Shown here piece by piece: positions 38,201 to 46,259 of a stretch of 64,000 nt of DNA. Below the pieces are notes generated by a model, which worked only from the letters and a program-made list of their open reading frames with translations, had not been told where the DNA came from and ran no database searches. A program made the position numbers and the translations under genes. Source of the stretch: Cheilinus undulatus (lineage: Eukaryota > Chordata > Actinopteri > Labriformes > Labridae); the NCBI RefSeq assembly GCF_018320785.1, contig NC_054869.1, positions 15,944,698 to 16,008,697 on the forward strand. The letters are read 5' to 3'. The stretch's first letter is position 1. Each line of letters begins with the position of its first letter.

Positions 38201-41200
38201 TTCCAGGCTTTCTCATGGAAAACCAAGGAGCCTTCAGGGGCAATCATCTTGACAAATGCTGGGACTTTACTGTATGGTGGGGTGTAAGGTGGGGGTGGAT
38301 AGATGCAGGGGAGAAAAGTAGTGGGAAAGCATTTTACTCAGTTATGAGAGCTTCTAGAAGAAAGCAAGTGCAGGTAGAAAACAACTTTAACATAGACAAG
38401 ACAATGCTGCCACTGTGTGGTAGCAGGGTGCTATTACACTACAAATACACGTTTATGGGATCAAACGATCCCTTGATCTAACTGAGAAAAGGGGAACATA
38501 CCTCTTTAGGTGGTAGATTTTGTGTGTGTATTGTCCTTTCTCGCCATCTTTTTCATAGGGCTCATTCTTGAGTACCTCAATGCCCTCACCACCACCCGTC
38601 TCATTTTTACTGGCCTCAGCCACTGAGAACAGCTGCCCCACTTGATACTGTAACATGAAAAGCAAAGCATTAACACATACCAATTAGTTACCTTAAGAGA
38701 AAATAATGAGGGAGAAACTGTTAATCTACTGGTAATGAAGGTTTAATGAGTTTTAGAATGTGTAATTTGAACCTCAGTTGAAAACTTAAAATGAAGTGAC
38801 ATGCATCTCAAAGAGCTATTGTGATATTTCTTTTCAAGTACTACATTTGCAGGGAATTTAGAGCCAATTTGTACCATACCATTAAGGAAAAGAGCCAGAA
38901 ATACATGGCAGTCAGTATCTATTAAATTAATACACTTATTTCCCAAATAACTGTTAAATCTATCATTGGGCTGCAACAACAGCCTGCTGCACCAGCTATA
39001 CCAAGTTATCTCTTAAGTTAGGCTGTAAGGTCTACAGTAAACCTGCACTGAAATTGGTTAAGCTGTCATTCTAGTTGTGTTATGGTGTCTTTGCACCACA
39101 GAGATGTAAGGCTCATTTTAACTTGTAGGTCTTAGTGTCCCACCTCACCAAAATACTATTGCAGATATGACATTTCCACTTCAATTTAACCAATCAATGA
39201 AAAGCATAGTAATGCAGCATTTGTTTCAGTGTTGCCTCTCATGGTGGATTGTATGTGAACAGACCAACGGCTGAAAATAACTTCTGCTAACTGCTTTAAA
39301 TAGATAAATAGTGATTAAAGTTTTTTCAGTTCATTCAGTCTACATCCCAAACATCCTAAACCAGTGGTTTTCAAAGCTGTTTGTGCCCAACGAACATCTA
39401 AGATCAGGCCAAAAACTTGAGGCACCATATTCATATTTATGCCAAATAGCCTCTTTAATATGTGTTACAGTATCTTTAGTCTATTTGGAGCACAAGGGAT
39501 GCACAATATTATCAGCCTGGTATCAGTGGGCAGTATCATCAGATATGAACACTTCTGCTGATGTTTACAACCAATATATTGGCTGTAAATATTAGCTGTA
39601 TGTCCTAATAAGTTGTGGAGTTTTAGGCTAGACCAGGGGTGTCAAACTCATATTGAGTCCCAGCGCCAGATTTGCGCCAATGAGACGTCCTGAGGGTTGG
39701 ACTAATTAGGCCAGGAATGTCAAAGTCAGTAGTGGATTCTGAATTTAGGTTTAACCTGAGACCCTAACAAAGTCAACATTTAACCATAAACTGTCAATCT
39801 CATTTTCACCAATAGTAAAATATGAAAAAACTAAATAAAGTACACTGATAATAAACCATTCTAAGGTGAGTATAAGTCAAAACGGTAAGTTTAAAGGCTC
39901 AAAGTCTGAGATAAGAAGTCAAACTTACTAGTTCAAAAGGTCAAAACACGAAATTTAAAGGCAAAACACTGTTTATAAAAGGCAAATATTTTAGAAAGAA
40001 AGACACAACCAAGTTTGAAAGGTGTAAACATGACTAAGAATTTTAAATTGTGAATCTTTAAAGTTAAAATATGATATGAAAAAGTCAAAACATGAAAAGA
40101 GTCAAAACCATACGTTTAAGTCAGACTTGTGAGATGCAAAATTGAAAATATGAAATGACATTAATTTCTTGTCCCACCTTCCTGACTTTTTATCTAATTC
40201 TGTTCATTCATTAGGCTACTTTTTCAGATTTTTATAATTTAACAAGAATATTTTAAATCGTTTATATTGGAGGCAATCTGCAGATAACTTAAGCCTTCTT
40301 TAAAACTATCTCAGCTGGTAAAACACCTTAAATAATAGTTAGTACTTCAGTTTAATCAAGGCTTGTTTGGACTTGGTGCAACCTATAACAGGTTGATATC
40401 AAATGCTAGGTTTTATGACTAGTTTATGTGATTTGAGTTTTATTACCAATTTCAATATAATAATGCAATTTACTGATCTGGATTTGATTGCTGCCCTGCT
40501 GTCACTCTAAGACTTCACGTTTTTTATGAACGAATCTGCAGAGAAAACTACTGTATAACTCAGTCGATTGATGCTGTGCAGCCTGTAGTGTGGGAACGAG
40601 GATCTTTTCTCAACTATGCTGCTGTTTTTCCAAATTAAACACAATGAGGAGCAGCATTAACTGGATGGTCTATTTGCATTTCAGACTGTTAGTCTGCAGG
40701 CCAAATTCAAAACTGTCTCATGTTGTTATATTTGAACAGCAGGCAGCAACAGAAGGTTAGATGTTTGCTTATATTTCAGCAACCAGAGCCTTTATTATTG
40801 TTTCTGCTATAAAGAGTACACTTATTTTTAAATGACTTGGAATGAGTTTTAAAATGCAGCAATAATTGCCAAGAGATTTTATCCCCCTAAAAGGCAGCAT
40901 GTGGAGCCAGGGATTGATGACATAAGCTCTTTATACACAAGAAACCAATCTCGCTCCTGTAAAACATTCACAAGAACAACAAAGGATGTGTTTTTAGTTG
41001 TCTGAACTTGCAACCAGAAGCCAAACACTCGGGATTGATAAGGTAATCGTGCATTCATCAATCACTGCATTAACTCTCTGTTAGAATAATGCAATTACAG
41101 ACTTGTGCTTACTATAAGCCACTGTAAAGCCCAAATTAGGGATTAAAGTTTGACTGCATCAGAGACTGAGTAATAAATAATTAATTAGAGTACATGTGAA

Positions 41201-44200
41201 GGGTCTGTCAGTGCTGTAGAGCTAAATCAAACATTAAAATGACTCCTGCTTTTACATTTTCTTGACCTGGAGGTGATTTATGGCCTATTTTAATTCTGCA
41301 ATGGGAGTAAAACAACAGGTAGCAGTTCATATTCTCTGGCCTTTCTGACATAAACAGCTCTTGCCAGGTAACATGAGCCTAGTATGGGATGTATATTGAG
41401 CAAATATACCGGTGAAAAGTTAAACTATTTAGGTAGAAACCAGAACCTCTAAAACAAGAATAAAGACTCCAACTTTTAACTACATTTCTCATTTTGTCAG
41501 TACAATGACGGCAAAAAATCTGATTACTCACCTCCTCAATGCTACAGGGTAAAACCACACGGCTGCAAAACAGAGAGAAGTGTGGTTACTAACACACAAC
41601 TTTGCCTGAGGAACTACAATCACACACAAGCTCCAAAAATGACTTTAGAATTAAACGATTTATTCATCTTTTTCAGCATGGTAAAAATTAATCAATCAAA
41701 TCTAATCACATCATAAAGCAAAACTAAAATACAGCAGAAGCTGCAGTATGGTTTTAAAGCTAGCATCATAATGGCTTTGAAATAACCTTCACAGCATAAG
41801 GAGACTTTTTTGGAAGAAGGATTACTAATCTGTGTGGTTTTAAACAAGCTGACTTGAAATGAACCCATAGACCAAAGAGAATTGTTTGAGCTTGTACAGT
41901 AGATAATGAGATATAATGAACTTTGAAGACGTGCTTATAAACAACTAAAACACAGAGCACAGAAGTTAAAAAACAAAAACATTTTAAAAATCGCATGGGA
42001 GTCTTTACTATGTAACATTAGTTTGTGCATGTATATGCAAAGTATACCGCAACTTCTTCCTTCGTGTCTGAACAGACCTCAACTTCAGGCAGAGGCATGC
42101 TCTACCAAAAGTAATTGCATCATTTACCCAGATGAACAAGAGGCTTCAGGCACTGACCACCAACCACACAGCACAAAAGGGGAAAAAGAGAGCAGCTGGC
42201 AGGAAGTTCTCTCTGGTTGAACTCAAACCGGACATTCTGAGCCTTTCTAGACTTTTACGGTGATCATTATCTCTGATAACACTTTCTTACACATGTGCTC
42301 TCTGATGTAGATGTAAAGCAAACTCTGACTGAAGTAGCACCACTCTATGAATGAAGAAGGTTATTATTCACAACGCCAACCAGAGACAGATGAGTTTTTT
42401 TTCATCCAGGCTGCTGGACAAATCCAAATCAGACTTTGTGGTTAAAGTTGCTGACTTTAAATACATAAGGAAAAGTTTGAGAAATTAACTGGGCAGGGGT
42501 AAAAGGATGTTGGTTTTGCAGGGCTGTATGGCATTTGATATAGCAGTTTTAAAAAACCTGACATCATTTTTTATTATTATTTAATTTCTGGCAGTAGCTC
42601 AGTCTGTATTGACTTGGATTTGGAAGACAGAAAGTCACAGATTCAAGCCTCAATCTAGAATTTGGACTGGCTGCTGTAGATGTGTCAGATCAATTACTCA
42701 GCACTGTTGAAGTTTCTTCAAGCAAGGTAGCAAACCCCAGACAGGTTGGCCACTCTGTCATGTGTATGCTGTAGTGCTGCACCTATAGGTTCTTTTGGAT
42801 GACGTCACACAGCAACAGAGAACTCCACTTGGGAGGCAAGTAGTAATTTTTGCATAGAGAAACACTACCAAAAAGGTCATGTTGTGAGCTGTTCACAACT
42901 ACGCCTAGTGTTCAAATTGTGCAAATAAAGAAATCATCTATTCTTACTCTTAAATGAAAAAAAAAAACCTGCAGCAAGAAGGAATAAAAAACAGCTTCCG
43001 TCTGAGGCCCCGTCCACACAGAGACGAAAACGAAGTTTCCGTAAAGACGGGATCGTTTCAGGAAATATCCGCGCAAGCATGGAACCACTGAAAACGCTGT
43101 AGTACATATGCACCAAAAGAAAGAAGAAGATCACAGAAACCTGACACAAACTTTCTTCTAGCTGCCCTTCTGGTTGTTCTCCGCGTTGGATTTAAGAACA
43201 CATGGTGCATGCGTTTCACAATGGTAGTAAAAGGAGCATCAGATTTTGCTGTAAAAGCCAACAAGCTCAGTAGCCTCTGCTTCACGAACACAACCACGTA
43301 ATCCACCATTGTCCTTTTTGCCGGACCCGCGCAGGCGTCTGAGCTACGCTATGTGTGACGTAATTGTTTCAAGACAGATGCAGCTGGCGGTCCACATGGA
43401 GACGAAACGGCAGCTGTTTATGGATTTGAGCACTCTGGGACCTGTTTTCAAAAAGTATCATTTACAGTCACCCAAAACGCCATTTCCGTGTAGATGAAAC
43501 GCCGATACGACAAAAAACTTTTGCGTATACTCCTGAATTCGTCTCTGTGTGGATGGGACCTCAAGCCGGGAAGAGCAGTGTCACACTCTGCTCATGTACG
43601 GTCCATTTTCACAGAGTGGCCAAGTTTGGTTCAGTACAGTTTTGCTATGGTTTAGCACATGAAGCCATGTTTCTTCAGCTGATGTTTGTCCAGTCTTGCT
43701 CATTGTGATAGAAAATCTGTCTCTTTTAAGAGATCCAAACTATTTTGCTCAGCTCAGTGGAGCTTGTTGTTTGGCTCCCAACCGGTTGTTTAAATGTGGA
43801 TTAAATAACAACAAAGGTAGAAGGAAAAGAAACTGGCACTCAAACGGAAGCTAGCTACCGTGGCTCACATTACAGTCTTTTCCTAGCACAGGCTTGTTCG
43901 TGAATACCACACTATCACTCACCTTGTCAACTAAAAGCATGTCTGTGACAAAATTAGAAACTTTTCATGTGTTAAAGGCCACAGCTAACAACTTAGCTCA
44001 GTAAAAGACCTTTCAAGACTCTTGTCTTGGAGGATCGTACTCAGTTTGTATGTAGAAATCTTGTGATGTTAACTGCCTACAGGTCCATTTAGAGCAGTAA
44101 CGTACTAACTTTCCTCCATCCCGTTTCATTCCTTAGGTCTATCCATCAGTTCCTGACCCATAAAGGCATTTGGAATCACATGATTGCAAATAGAAAAACC

Positions 44201-46259
44201 TATGTCACTTTTTTCAGACCAAGAGCAAGTATTTAGTGACACTGAGTACAACTATGAATACTTAATACTATTGAAGGTCTTCAGTTTATTCAGAAAATGT
44301 TGTTTTATTTTCATCAAATTCTCCTCACCACGACTGTTTTGTAATTTAACAGAGAATTGTCTGTTGTGTGCTCTACTTTGACATCCTTGTTTATTGTAGA
44401 ATATCACCAGATTTCAGACAGTGCTTCAGCTTTGTTAACCCATTCACATAAACAGAGACTAACATGATACTGTAAAACTGATTTAGAGAATGAGTACAAG
44501 CACTGTGGCTTGGTATCAGTATGTTTATGTAGTCGTTGTCTTCTTTGGGTATAGATACATGATGAAACAATGTACTGTTGGATAACTGAACCCTCTCGGT
44601 AGTACAGGGTAGGGCTGCTGTCGCAGGAGATGCAACATCTCTTTAAGGTGAAATGTGTCTCAAACATTCATTTCAAGTACCATTTAAATTTAAATATTTT
44701 GCAGCAGAGATTTTCTGGCGTATATTTCATACACAAATGTAATAATAAATTGTTTTTTTTATTGCAGAAATTGCAAAAAGTCATACCTTAAATCCAGTTT
44801 AGTCTCTTTCAATAAACATTACTATGTTGTTTTAATTAAAAAGAGGGCTATAACGTAAAAATCCCTCTATAATACCACAAATCACATGGAAATTCCAGTA
44901 CAACTGAATATAATCATGCTTCAACATTTTTCAAAAATCATTTAGGCCTAATACAGGTTATGCTAATTTAAGAACAACAATATAATTTTCTACTTGCCCC
45001 ATATGTGGTTGAATTTAGGTAAGGCCGTGTAATGGTTAAATTCAAGGTGGTTTGTTATATTTATGAAAATGGAAACTGTGCCAGAGTGGTTTTACATAAC
45101 GTGAAAAAGAGCTTCGTGTTGATCCATTCCATATCCAAATAAACAATAGGGTCTAAGAGCCATTTAAGACTAATCCACTTTCACTTGATCACTGATAAAT
45201 TGTTACGAAGTACAGGTAAATATTCAGATTTCCACCACAATAACAACCCTAGGAGCACAGCATACTTTCCAACATCCAGTCTAACAATAGTAAATGTTTT
45301 TGACTGAAGATTTAGCAGATCAGTCAACTATGTTTTGCTGATTATTTTCCTTTTCATTGTAGTTTTAAGCTGTGCTTCCAACACTTAAGCTGTGCAGCTC
45401 ATGCTGGTGTTACACAACCAAGCAACATCTAGTCAAAGTAGTTAGGAAGGTGTCAGATTATTGTGCTTAGCACTGAAGTTTTGTAGTTTTAAAGGAGTAC
45501 TTGGACATAATTTATGTGTCAAAAAGTACTGAATTGACAAGGGATAACAAATTACGGTGGAGATACGTTTGTGAGGGACAGTGACGAGTTTCAACAGTAC
45601 ATCCGACAAGAAAAAAATGAAACCCAGTCAAGGCTGAGTGTACCACTAGCTGGCTAACGTTAGCGTGACATAAACATCAACACACTGGGAAGTAGTTGTT
45701 TCTTCTTTGATTTAGTACAGAGAGCAACTACGGGTTAAGTTAACAGAGTACCTTATCTTAAATAGATCGGCTGGTGCCGCTGTGAGTCAATGTGCTAATG
45801 TTGCAAAGATTACTTTAAACACCAAGAGAGTCCCCTTTTCATGTCATATCGATAATTTAGCATTAGCATGAGTGAGCTCGCTCACTCTATGCTGAACTTT
45901 AGTGGAAGTTTAACGGCACACCCGCTGATACACTTTTTATTCTAAAGCCAACACATTGCCTGAATTGTTCAAAGGCCAGGTATGCAATGTGAGCATGTGA
46001 GGAAGAGGAAGATAACAGCAGCTGTCACACTAAGCCTTGACTGTCAAAGCCGGTAGGCCACAGCAGCTCTTGAGCAATCCCACCCTTCCCTCGTGCGACT
46101 GACACAGACACATGAAAAGTTTCCACAAGCTTTCAAACTCAAATAAAACTGTCCTGCCTCAATTTATTCCTCATTCAAAGACTTTTCAGGTTAAATATTT
46201 ACAAAGAAAGTAGAGTTTAAAGAGAAAGACGGAACTTACTACTCTTTGATGAGGACCAT
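11223..46259 (-). CDS. pitpnb: Phosphatidylinositol transfer protein beta, 11 coding exons
   Basis: Class I PITP (START-like fold) that exchanges phosphatidylinositol and phosphatidylcholine between membranes, chiefly Golgi and ER. Coding exons, in order: 46240-46259, 41532-41562, 38502-38647, 38178-38269, 37998-38005, 37779-37853, 37596-37679, 21156-21233, 18135-18245, 16102-16224, 11223-11270. They total 816 nt, join in frame at every GT-AG junction and give 271 residues, the length of human PITPNB. Visible landmarks: YTHKIYHLK (Thr58 and Lys60, aligned with the inositol-binding Thr59/Lys61 of PITP-alpha), the WNAYPYC loop, Ser165 in SVKTGRG (aligned with PKC site Ser166) and Trp202-Trp203 in FKWWGLQ, the membrane-docking pair. 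[14 protein letters not shown] fits the beta paralogue. An alternative last exon lies at 15618-15665. The neighbour ttc28 supports the call by synteny. Confidence 0.95.
11271..15608 (-). other. pitpnb intron between alternative last exons
   Basis: AT-rich and mostly featureless. It holds a probable hAT relic at about 13479-14060. A 102-residue plus-strand frame at 14708-15016 has no recognisable family and was rejected as a gene. No further pitpnb-like exon was seen. Confidence 0.6.
13479..14060. mobile_element. hAT-like transposon relic
   Basis: Begins with CAGGGTTCCTACACACTTT, which resembles the terminal repeat of a common fish hAT family whose interior consists of TTTAAGAC-type repeats. 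Runs such as TTTTTAAGACC and ATTTAAGACTTTCATGACTT recur toward both ends. No transposase frame remains and the right terminus is not clear. Confidence 0.45.
15618..15665 (-). CDS. pitpnb: pitpnb terminal exon, proximal form (Ser262)
   Basis: Acceptor CCATTCTTCTCTAG is followed by [15 protein letters not shown] and a TAG stop. It is also 48 nt, has the same phase as the distal exon and closely resembles human PITPNB residues 257-271 (MRKRGSVRGT). It supplies Ser262, the residue described as the PKC site of PITP-beta splice form 1. A possible donor (CCAG then GTATAG) follows the stop, ending an exon at 15609. The exon could therefore be the last one or a stop-containing cassette spliced to 11270. 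Absent from a simple single-isoform model. Confidence 0.85.
   Translation of the reverse strand: MRKKGSVRGTKAADQ
15666..16101 (-). other. pitpnb intron
   Basis: Separates the exon ending at 16102 from the proximal terminal exon. AT-rich; nothing else seen. Confidence 0.8.
16102..16224 (-). CDS. pitpnb: pitpnb coding exon 10
   Basis: 123 nt encoding residues 216-256, from [12 protein letters not shown] through [13 protein letters not shown] to RELDE. This is the C-terminal helix region that closes the lipid cavity and is nearly identical to mammalian class I PITPs. Acceptor CTTCCTCAG, donor GTGAGT; phase 0 on both sides. Confidence 0.95.
16225..18134 (-). other. pitpnb intron with a dispersed repeat
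   Basis: Carries copy A of a dispersed repeat (about 16727-17563), listed separately. The rest is AT-rich with no further exon seen. Confidence 0.7.
16727..17563 (+). repeat. Dispersed repeat family 1, copy A
   Basis: Shares long collinear stretches with 24590-25331 (same orientation) and, inverted, with 27370-27890. Shared phrases include CTCTGATTGGCCCG, CCTCCAATCACCTTC, TTTTTGAAAAGTCCTGCCCT and a GCTCTTCTTCTG block. The copies differ by many indels, so the family is old. No coding potential is recognisable; a non-autonomous DNA transposon is likely but unproven. Confidence 0.65.
18135..18245 (-). CDS. pitpnb: pitpnb coding exon 9
   Basis: 111 nt encoding residues 179-215 ([13 protein letters not shown] to VENFIHE). 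It contains [16 protein letters not shown] with the Trp pair that inserts into membranes. Acceptor TCTCCTGGCAG; the donor is the less common GTTAGA; phase 0 on both sides. Confidence 0.95.
18246..21155 (-). other. pitpnb intron
   Basis: Contains a small Tc1-like relic at about 20035-20320 and a GC-rich patch at about 20360-20560 that I cannot assign. No exon or RNA gene seen. Confidence 0.65.
20035..20320 (-). pseudogene. Tc1-like transposase remnant
   Basis: A minus-strand frame at 20031-20222 ends in [13 protein letters not shown], close to the SPDLNPIENLW signature around the last catalytic residue of Tc1-like transposases. Flanking text matches the order seen in the larger relic at 47-48 kb (a GAGGTCTGGACT block, then AGCATCTTCACAGAATGATGCT). 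No intact frame. Confidence 0.55.
21156..21233 (-). CDS. pitpnb: pitpnb coding exon 8
   Basis: 78 nt encoding residues 153-178 ([12 protein letters not shown] to LGPSWK). It includes [11 protein letters not shown], with Ser165 at the position of the PKC-phosphorylated Ser166 of PITP-alpha. Acceptor CATTGTAG, donor GTAAGA; phase 0 on both sides. Confidence 0.95.
21975..22107. repeat. 44-bp tandem repeat with palindromes, probable piggyBac-like end
   Basis: About three units, each built on GGCACTCAAGCRTTGTTTTT followed by a TGACGTATATA-type palindrome. The last palindrome, at 22071-22088, is a perfect 18-bp one. The array ends GGCACTCAATGAG then TTAA (22104-22107). A terminus of this sort next to TTAA is typical of piggyBac-like elements of fish, whose transposases target TTAA. 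The opposite end was not found. Confidence 0.6.
22739..23458. mobile_element. hAT-type MITE with imperfect 8-bp duplication
   Basis: Terminal inverted repeats CAGGGGTGTCAAACT at 22739 and AGTTTGACACCCCTG ending at 23458. The flanking octamers CCTTAGAG (22731-22738) and CCATAGAA (23459-23466) agree at 6 of 8 bases, as expected for an old 8-bp hAT target duplication. The interior repeats TTTTGACTTCTTATTTCATA-like phrases and has no coding frame. Confidence 0.75.
23797..24455. mobile_element. Non-autonomous DNA element, Harbinger-like (copy 1)
   Basis: The ends look inverted: GCCCAGGTCAGACCA at the left and TAGTCTGACTCTGGC at the right. The interior aligns collinearly with about 36590-37095, sharing AAATGGCAAAG, TAGCTCTGTGATCAC and the TTAGCATCAA region. 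Assignment to Harbinger rests on the end sequence and is tentative. Confidence 0.45.
24590..25331 (+). repeat. Dispersed repeat family 1, copy B
   Basis: Same orientation as copy A at 16727-17563, aligned along most of its length up to a shared AACAGTCT-TCTGG-GTGT end. A poly(T) run at 25252-25266 is private to this copy. Confidence 0.65.
27370..27890 (-). repeat. Dispersed repeat family 1, copy C (inverted, partial)
   Basis: The reverse complement matches copies A and B around the CTCTGATTGGCCCG and CCTCCAATCACC segments. It ends with inverted phrases CTTTGCAAGATGGAT (about 27813-27827) and ATCCATCTGCTTTGCAAGG (about 27857-27875), which may be the terminal hairpin of the element. Confidence 0.6.
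27930..27968. repeat. (GATA/GATC)n microsatellite
   Basis: Alternating ATAGATAGATCGATAGATCA-type units over about 40 bases. Simple repeat only. Confidence 0.8.
29862..31490 (-). pseudogene. LINE ORF2, reverse transcriptase part
   Basis: A 542-residue open segment with the LINE reverse transcriptase order: a basic linker ([11 protein letters not shown]), [31 protein letters not shown], the first catalytic Asp in [26 protein letters not shown], and the catalytic YADD box in [11 protein letters not shown]. All three catalytic Asp residues are present. It stops at a TGA after YHLKNIA; the same frame continues downstream in recognisable family sequence, so this is a nonsense mutation, consistent with CGA to TGA CpG decay. 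Its upstream join to the endonuclease is frameshifted. Probably not translated as a working protein. Confidence 0.85.
31541..32134 (-). pseudogene. LINE ORF2, AP endonuclease part
   Basis: A 197-residue open segment with the apurinic-endonuclease-like motifs of non-LTR elements: LNVRSLLNK at the start, FLTETWL with the metal-binding Glu, YRPP, GDFNLH with catalytic Asp and Asn, and HTLDLVI near the end. The final motif, usually S-D-H, is disrupted: the frame reads VVDNCL then stop, while the expected continuation sits in other frames just downstream. At least one small indel therefore separates it from the reverse transcriptase. Confidence 0.8.
32351..33748 (-). CDS. LINE ORF1 with SGNH/GDSL-type esterase domain
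   Basis: An intact 465-residue frame. Residues about 5-35 ([19 protein letters not shown]) form a predicted coiled coil with two Cys. The middle, about 50-300, is Pro/Ser/Arg-rich and low complexity. The C-terminal part, about 305-465, has SGNH-hydrolase blocks: [23 protein letters not shown] and DRLHPNFSG with the Asp-x-x-His pair. CR1/L2 ORF1 proteins with this esterase domain are known; they bind nucleic acid and may contact lipids. It belongs to the transposon, not the host. It is the only LINE frame here that looks unbroken. Confidence 0.85.
   Translation of the reverse strand: MPSLTSTSICDSCAGLSQKVAELEQQISTLIKIHEERDPDVILGKTRADATSAQLADTAQYSSASESRPSSSRPGKDPDEHRWIQQGARPKGLISSTPVSDPWIVVGARNGRRTRGSRLSCSPPTGDLALGNKFNVLDHEEFPSLTAGRTVLPPQVRPQSRGSAVKTRTGQLHFTPAPTSSRRGVPGMDCRSPPPLGLLHESEFPSLRQPPPTAAPSRDSAAPPHMPGQATGCAPGGSSAPSIPMPRSPARCGLGGSAAAPSLRMPSGSARCEHGGASAPADGPMALRSPARSAETRNSAPRPAPSVLVLGTSMVRHVRVNKGHTCCHPGALVKNITDSAPNILRHHPSVSTVVVHAGINDLRLQQSETLKDDFITLITTIHSLNKQIIVSGPLPPPRFGDIKFSRLRLLHTFLKSYCTANQIPYVDNFLTFFKRPGLFKKDRLHPNFSGSRLLSHNIELTLESA
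33986..35604 (-). other. pitpnb intron segment without recognisable features
   Basis: AT-rich DNA upstream of the LINE 5' end. Small frames at 34039-34245 and 34276-34464 have no family signature. Nothing supportable seen. Confidence 0.6.
35605..35870. repeat. Common teleost dispersed repeat (SINE/MITE-like)
   Basis: Contains the widely repeated fish phrases GGGTACTCCGGCTTCCTCCC, AAAAACATGCTCATCAGGTT and GCGACCCCCAACAGGATAAG. The ends TTTCTATACCCATTATCT (left) and AGGATAAGCAGTATAGAC (right) are imperfect inverted repeats. No coding capacity. The family name is uncertain. Confidence 0.7.
36100..36330 (+). pseudogene. L1-type LINE ORF2 C-terminal fragment
   Basis: Encodes [20 protein letters not shown] then [16 protein letters not shown]. 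The Cys-x3-Cys-x7-His-x4-Cys spacing and the HxxWxC pattern followed by aromatic residues match the zinc-knuckle-like C-terminus of L1-clade ORF2 proteins. Only this tail survives; no reverse transcriptase is nearby. It is on the opposite strand from the L2-like LINE, so it is a separate insertion. Confidence 0.6.
36590..37095. mobile_element. Non-autonomous DNA element, Harbinger-like (copy 2)
   Basis: Collinear with copy 1 at 23797-24455. At about 36715-36765 it reads [13 protein letters not shown] on the plus strand, reminiscent of the MADF-type DNA-binding domain carried by Harbinger elements. The two copies are diverged and neither has an open transposase frame. Confidence 0.4.
37596..37679 (-). 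CDS. pitpnb: pitpnb coding exon 7
   Basis: 84 nt encoding residues 125-152 ([12 protein letters not shown] to DRSQVSNA), with the conserved [10 protein letters not shown]. Acceptor CTGTTCAG, donor GTAAGT; phase 0 on both sides. Confidence 0.95.
37779..37853 (-). CDS. pitpnb: pitpnb coding exon 6
   Basis: 75 nt encoding residues 100-124 ([20 protein letters not shown] then GTQEN), part of the central beta sheet of the lipid pocket. Acceptor CTCTCCTCCAG, donor GTGAGT; phase 0 on both sides. Confidence 0.95.
37998..38005 (-). CDS. pitpnb: pitpnb 8-nt microexon (exon 5)
   Basis: TTGTGGAG between acceptor CTTTGACCCAG and donor GTAAGA. The preceding exon leaves a single A and the next begins a new codon, so these 8 bases complete Ile-Val-Glu (residues 97-99) and restore the frame. 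Flanking introns are only about 144 and 172 bases. Skipping it would shift the frame, so inclusion must be constitutive for a functional protein. Confidence 0.85.
38178..38269 (-). CDS. pitpnb: pitpnb coding exon 4
   Basis: 92 nt encoding residues 66-96 plus one base, from [18 protein letters not shown] to [10 protein letters not shown]. It holds Glu85, Asn89 and Cys94, matching inositol-pocket residues 86 and 90 and the NEM-sensitive Cys95 of PITP-alpha. Acceptor CACCATACAG, donor GTGAGT. Confidence 0.95.
38502..38647 (-). CDS. pitpnb: pitpnb coding exon 3
   Basis: 146 nt encoding residues 18-65 plus two bases ([20 protein letters not shown] through THKIYHLK). This is the most beta-diagnostic exon ([16 protein letters not shown]). 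Acceptor CATGTTACAG, donor GTATGT. Confidence 0.95.
38648..41531 (-). other. pitpnb intron
   Basis: Contains a second, inverted hAT MITE copy (about 39634-40280). No exon seen in the remainder. Confidence 0.7.
39634..40280. mobile_element. hAT-type MITE, inverted second copy
   Basis: Starts CAGGGGTGTCAAACTCAT. Its interior (GGATTCTGAATTTAGGTTTA, ACCTGAGACCCTAACAAAGT) is the reverse complement of the right part of the copy at 22739-23458. The far terminus is worn away. Together with copy 1 it makes an inverted pair across 16 kb. Confidence 0.6.
41532..41562 (-). CDS. pitpnb: pitpnb coding exon 2
   Basis: 31 nt: one base completing Tyr7, then [10 protein letters not shown] (residues 8-17). 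Acceptor CTGTTTTGCAG, donor GTGAGT. The residues match the N-terminal strand of PITPNB. Confidence 0.9.
42588..42790 (+). mobile_element. tRNA-derived SINE
   Basis: The head GGCAGTAGCTCAGTCTGTA contains a pol III A box (42595-42605), and GATTCAAGCCT at 42640-42650 is a B box at tRNA-like spacing. The body (TTCTTCAAGCAAGGTAGCAA and following) matches the usual teleost SINE body, in which GAGCAAGGCACCGAACCCC is common. Decayed; not a functional tRNA because the cloverleaf does not close. Confidence 0.75.
43003..43563. mobile_element. MITE with 24-bp inverted ends
   Basis: The left end TGAGGCCCCGTCCACACAGA plus GACG and the reverse-complemented right end TGAGGTCCCATCCACACAGA plus GACG agree at 22 of 24 bases. 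The interior is rich in CpG and ACG-type motifs and codes for nothing recognisable. The ends resemble a CpG-rich family widespread in vertebrates, perhaps hAT-related. No clear target duplication. Confidence 0.7.
46240..46259 (-). CDS. pitpnb: pitpnb first coding exon (start codon)
   Basis: ATG at 46257-46259, then VLIKE and two bases of Tyr7; donor GTAAGT. MVLIKE is the characteristic PITPNB N-terminus, which fixes the start. The 20-nt length fits the known short first coding exon of this family. The context before ATG is GAGCTACG. Confidence 0.9.

Larger units (their letters stand above)
41563..46239 (-). other. pitpnb first coding intron
   Basis: Holds a tRNA-derived SINE (about 42588-42790), a 561-bp MITE (43003-43563) and otherwise AT-rich DNA. 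Nothing else is supportable. Confidence 0.7.

Noticed and set aside
42588..42665. tRNA gene
   Set aside because: A and B boxes are visible, but the acceptor and anticodon stems do not close and the downstream sequence is a SINE body.
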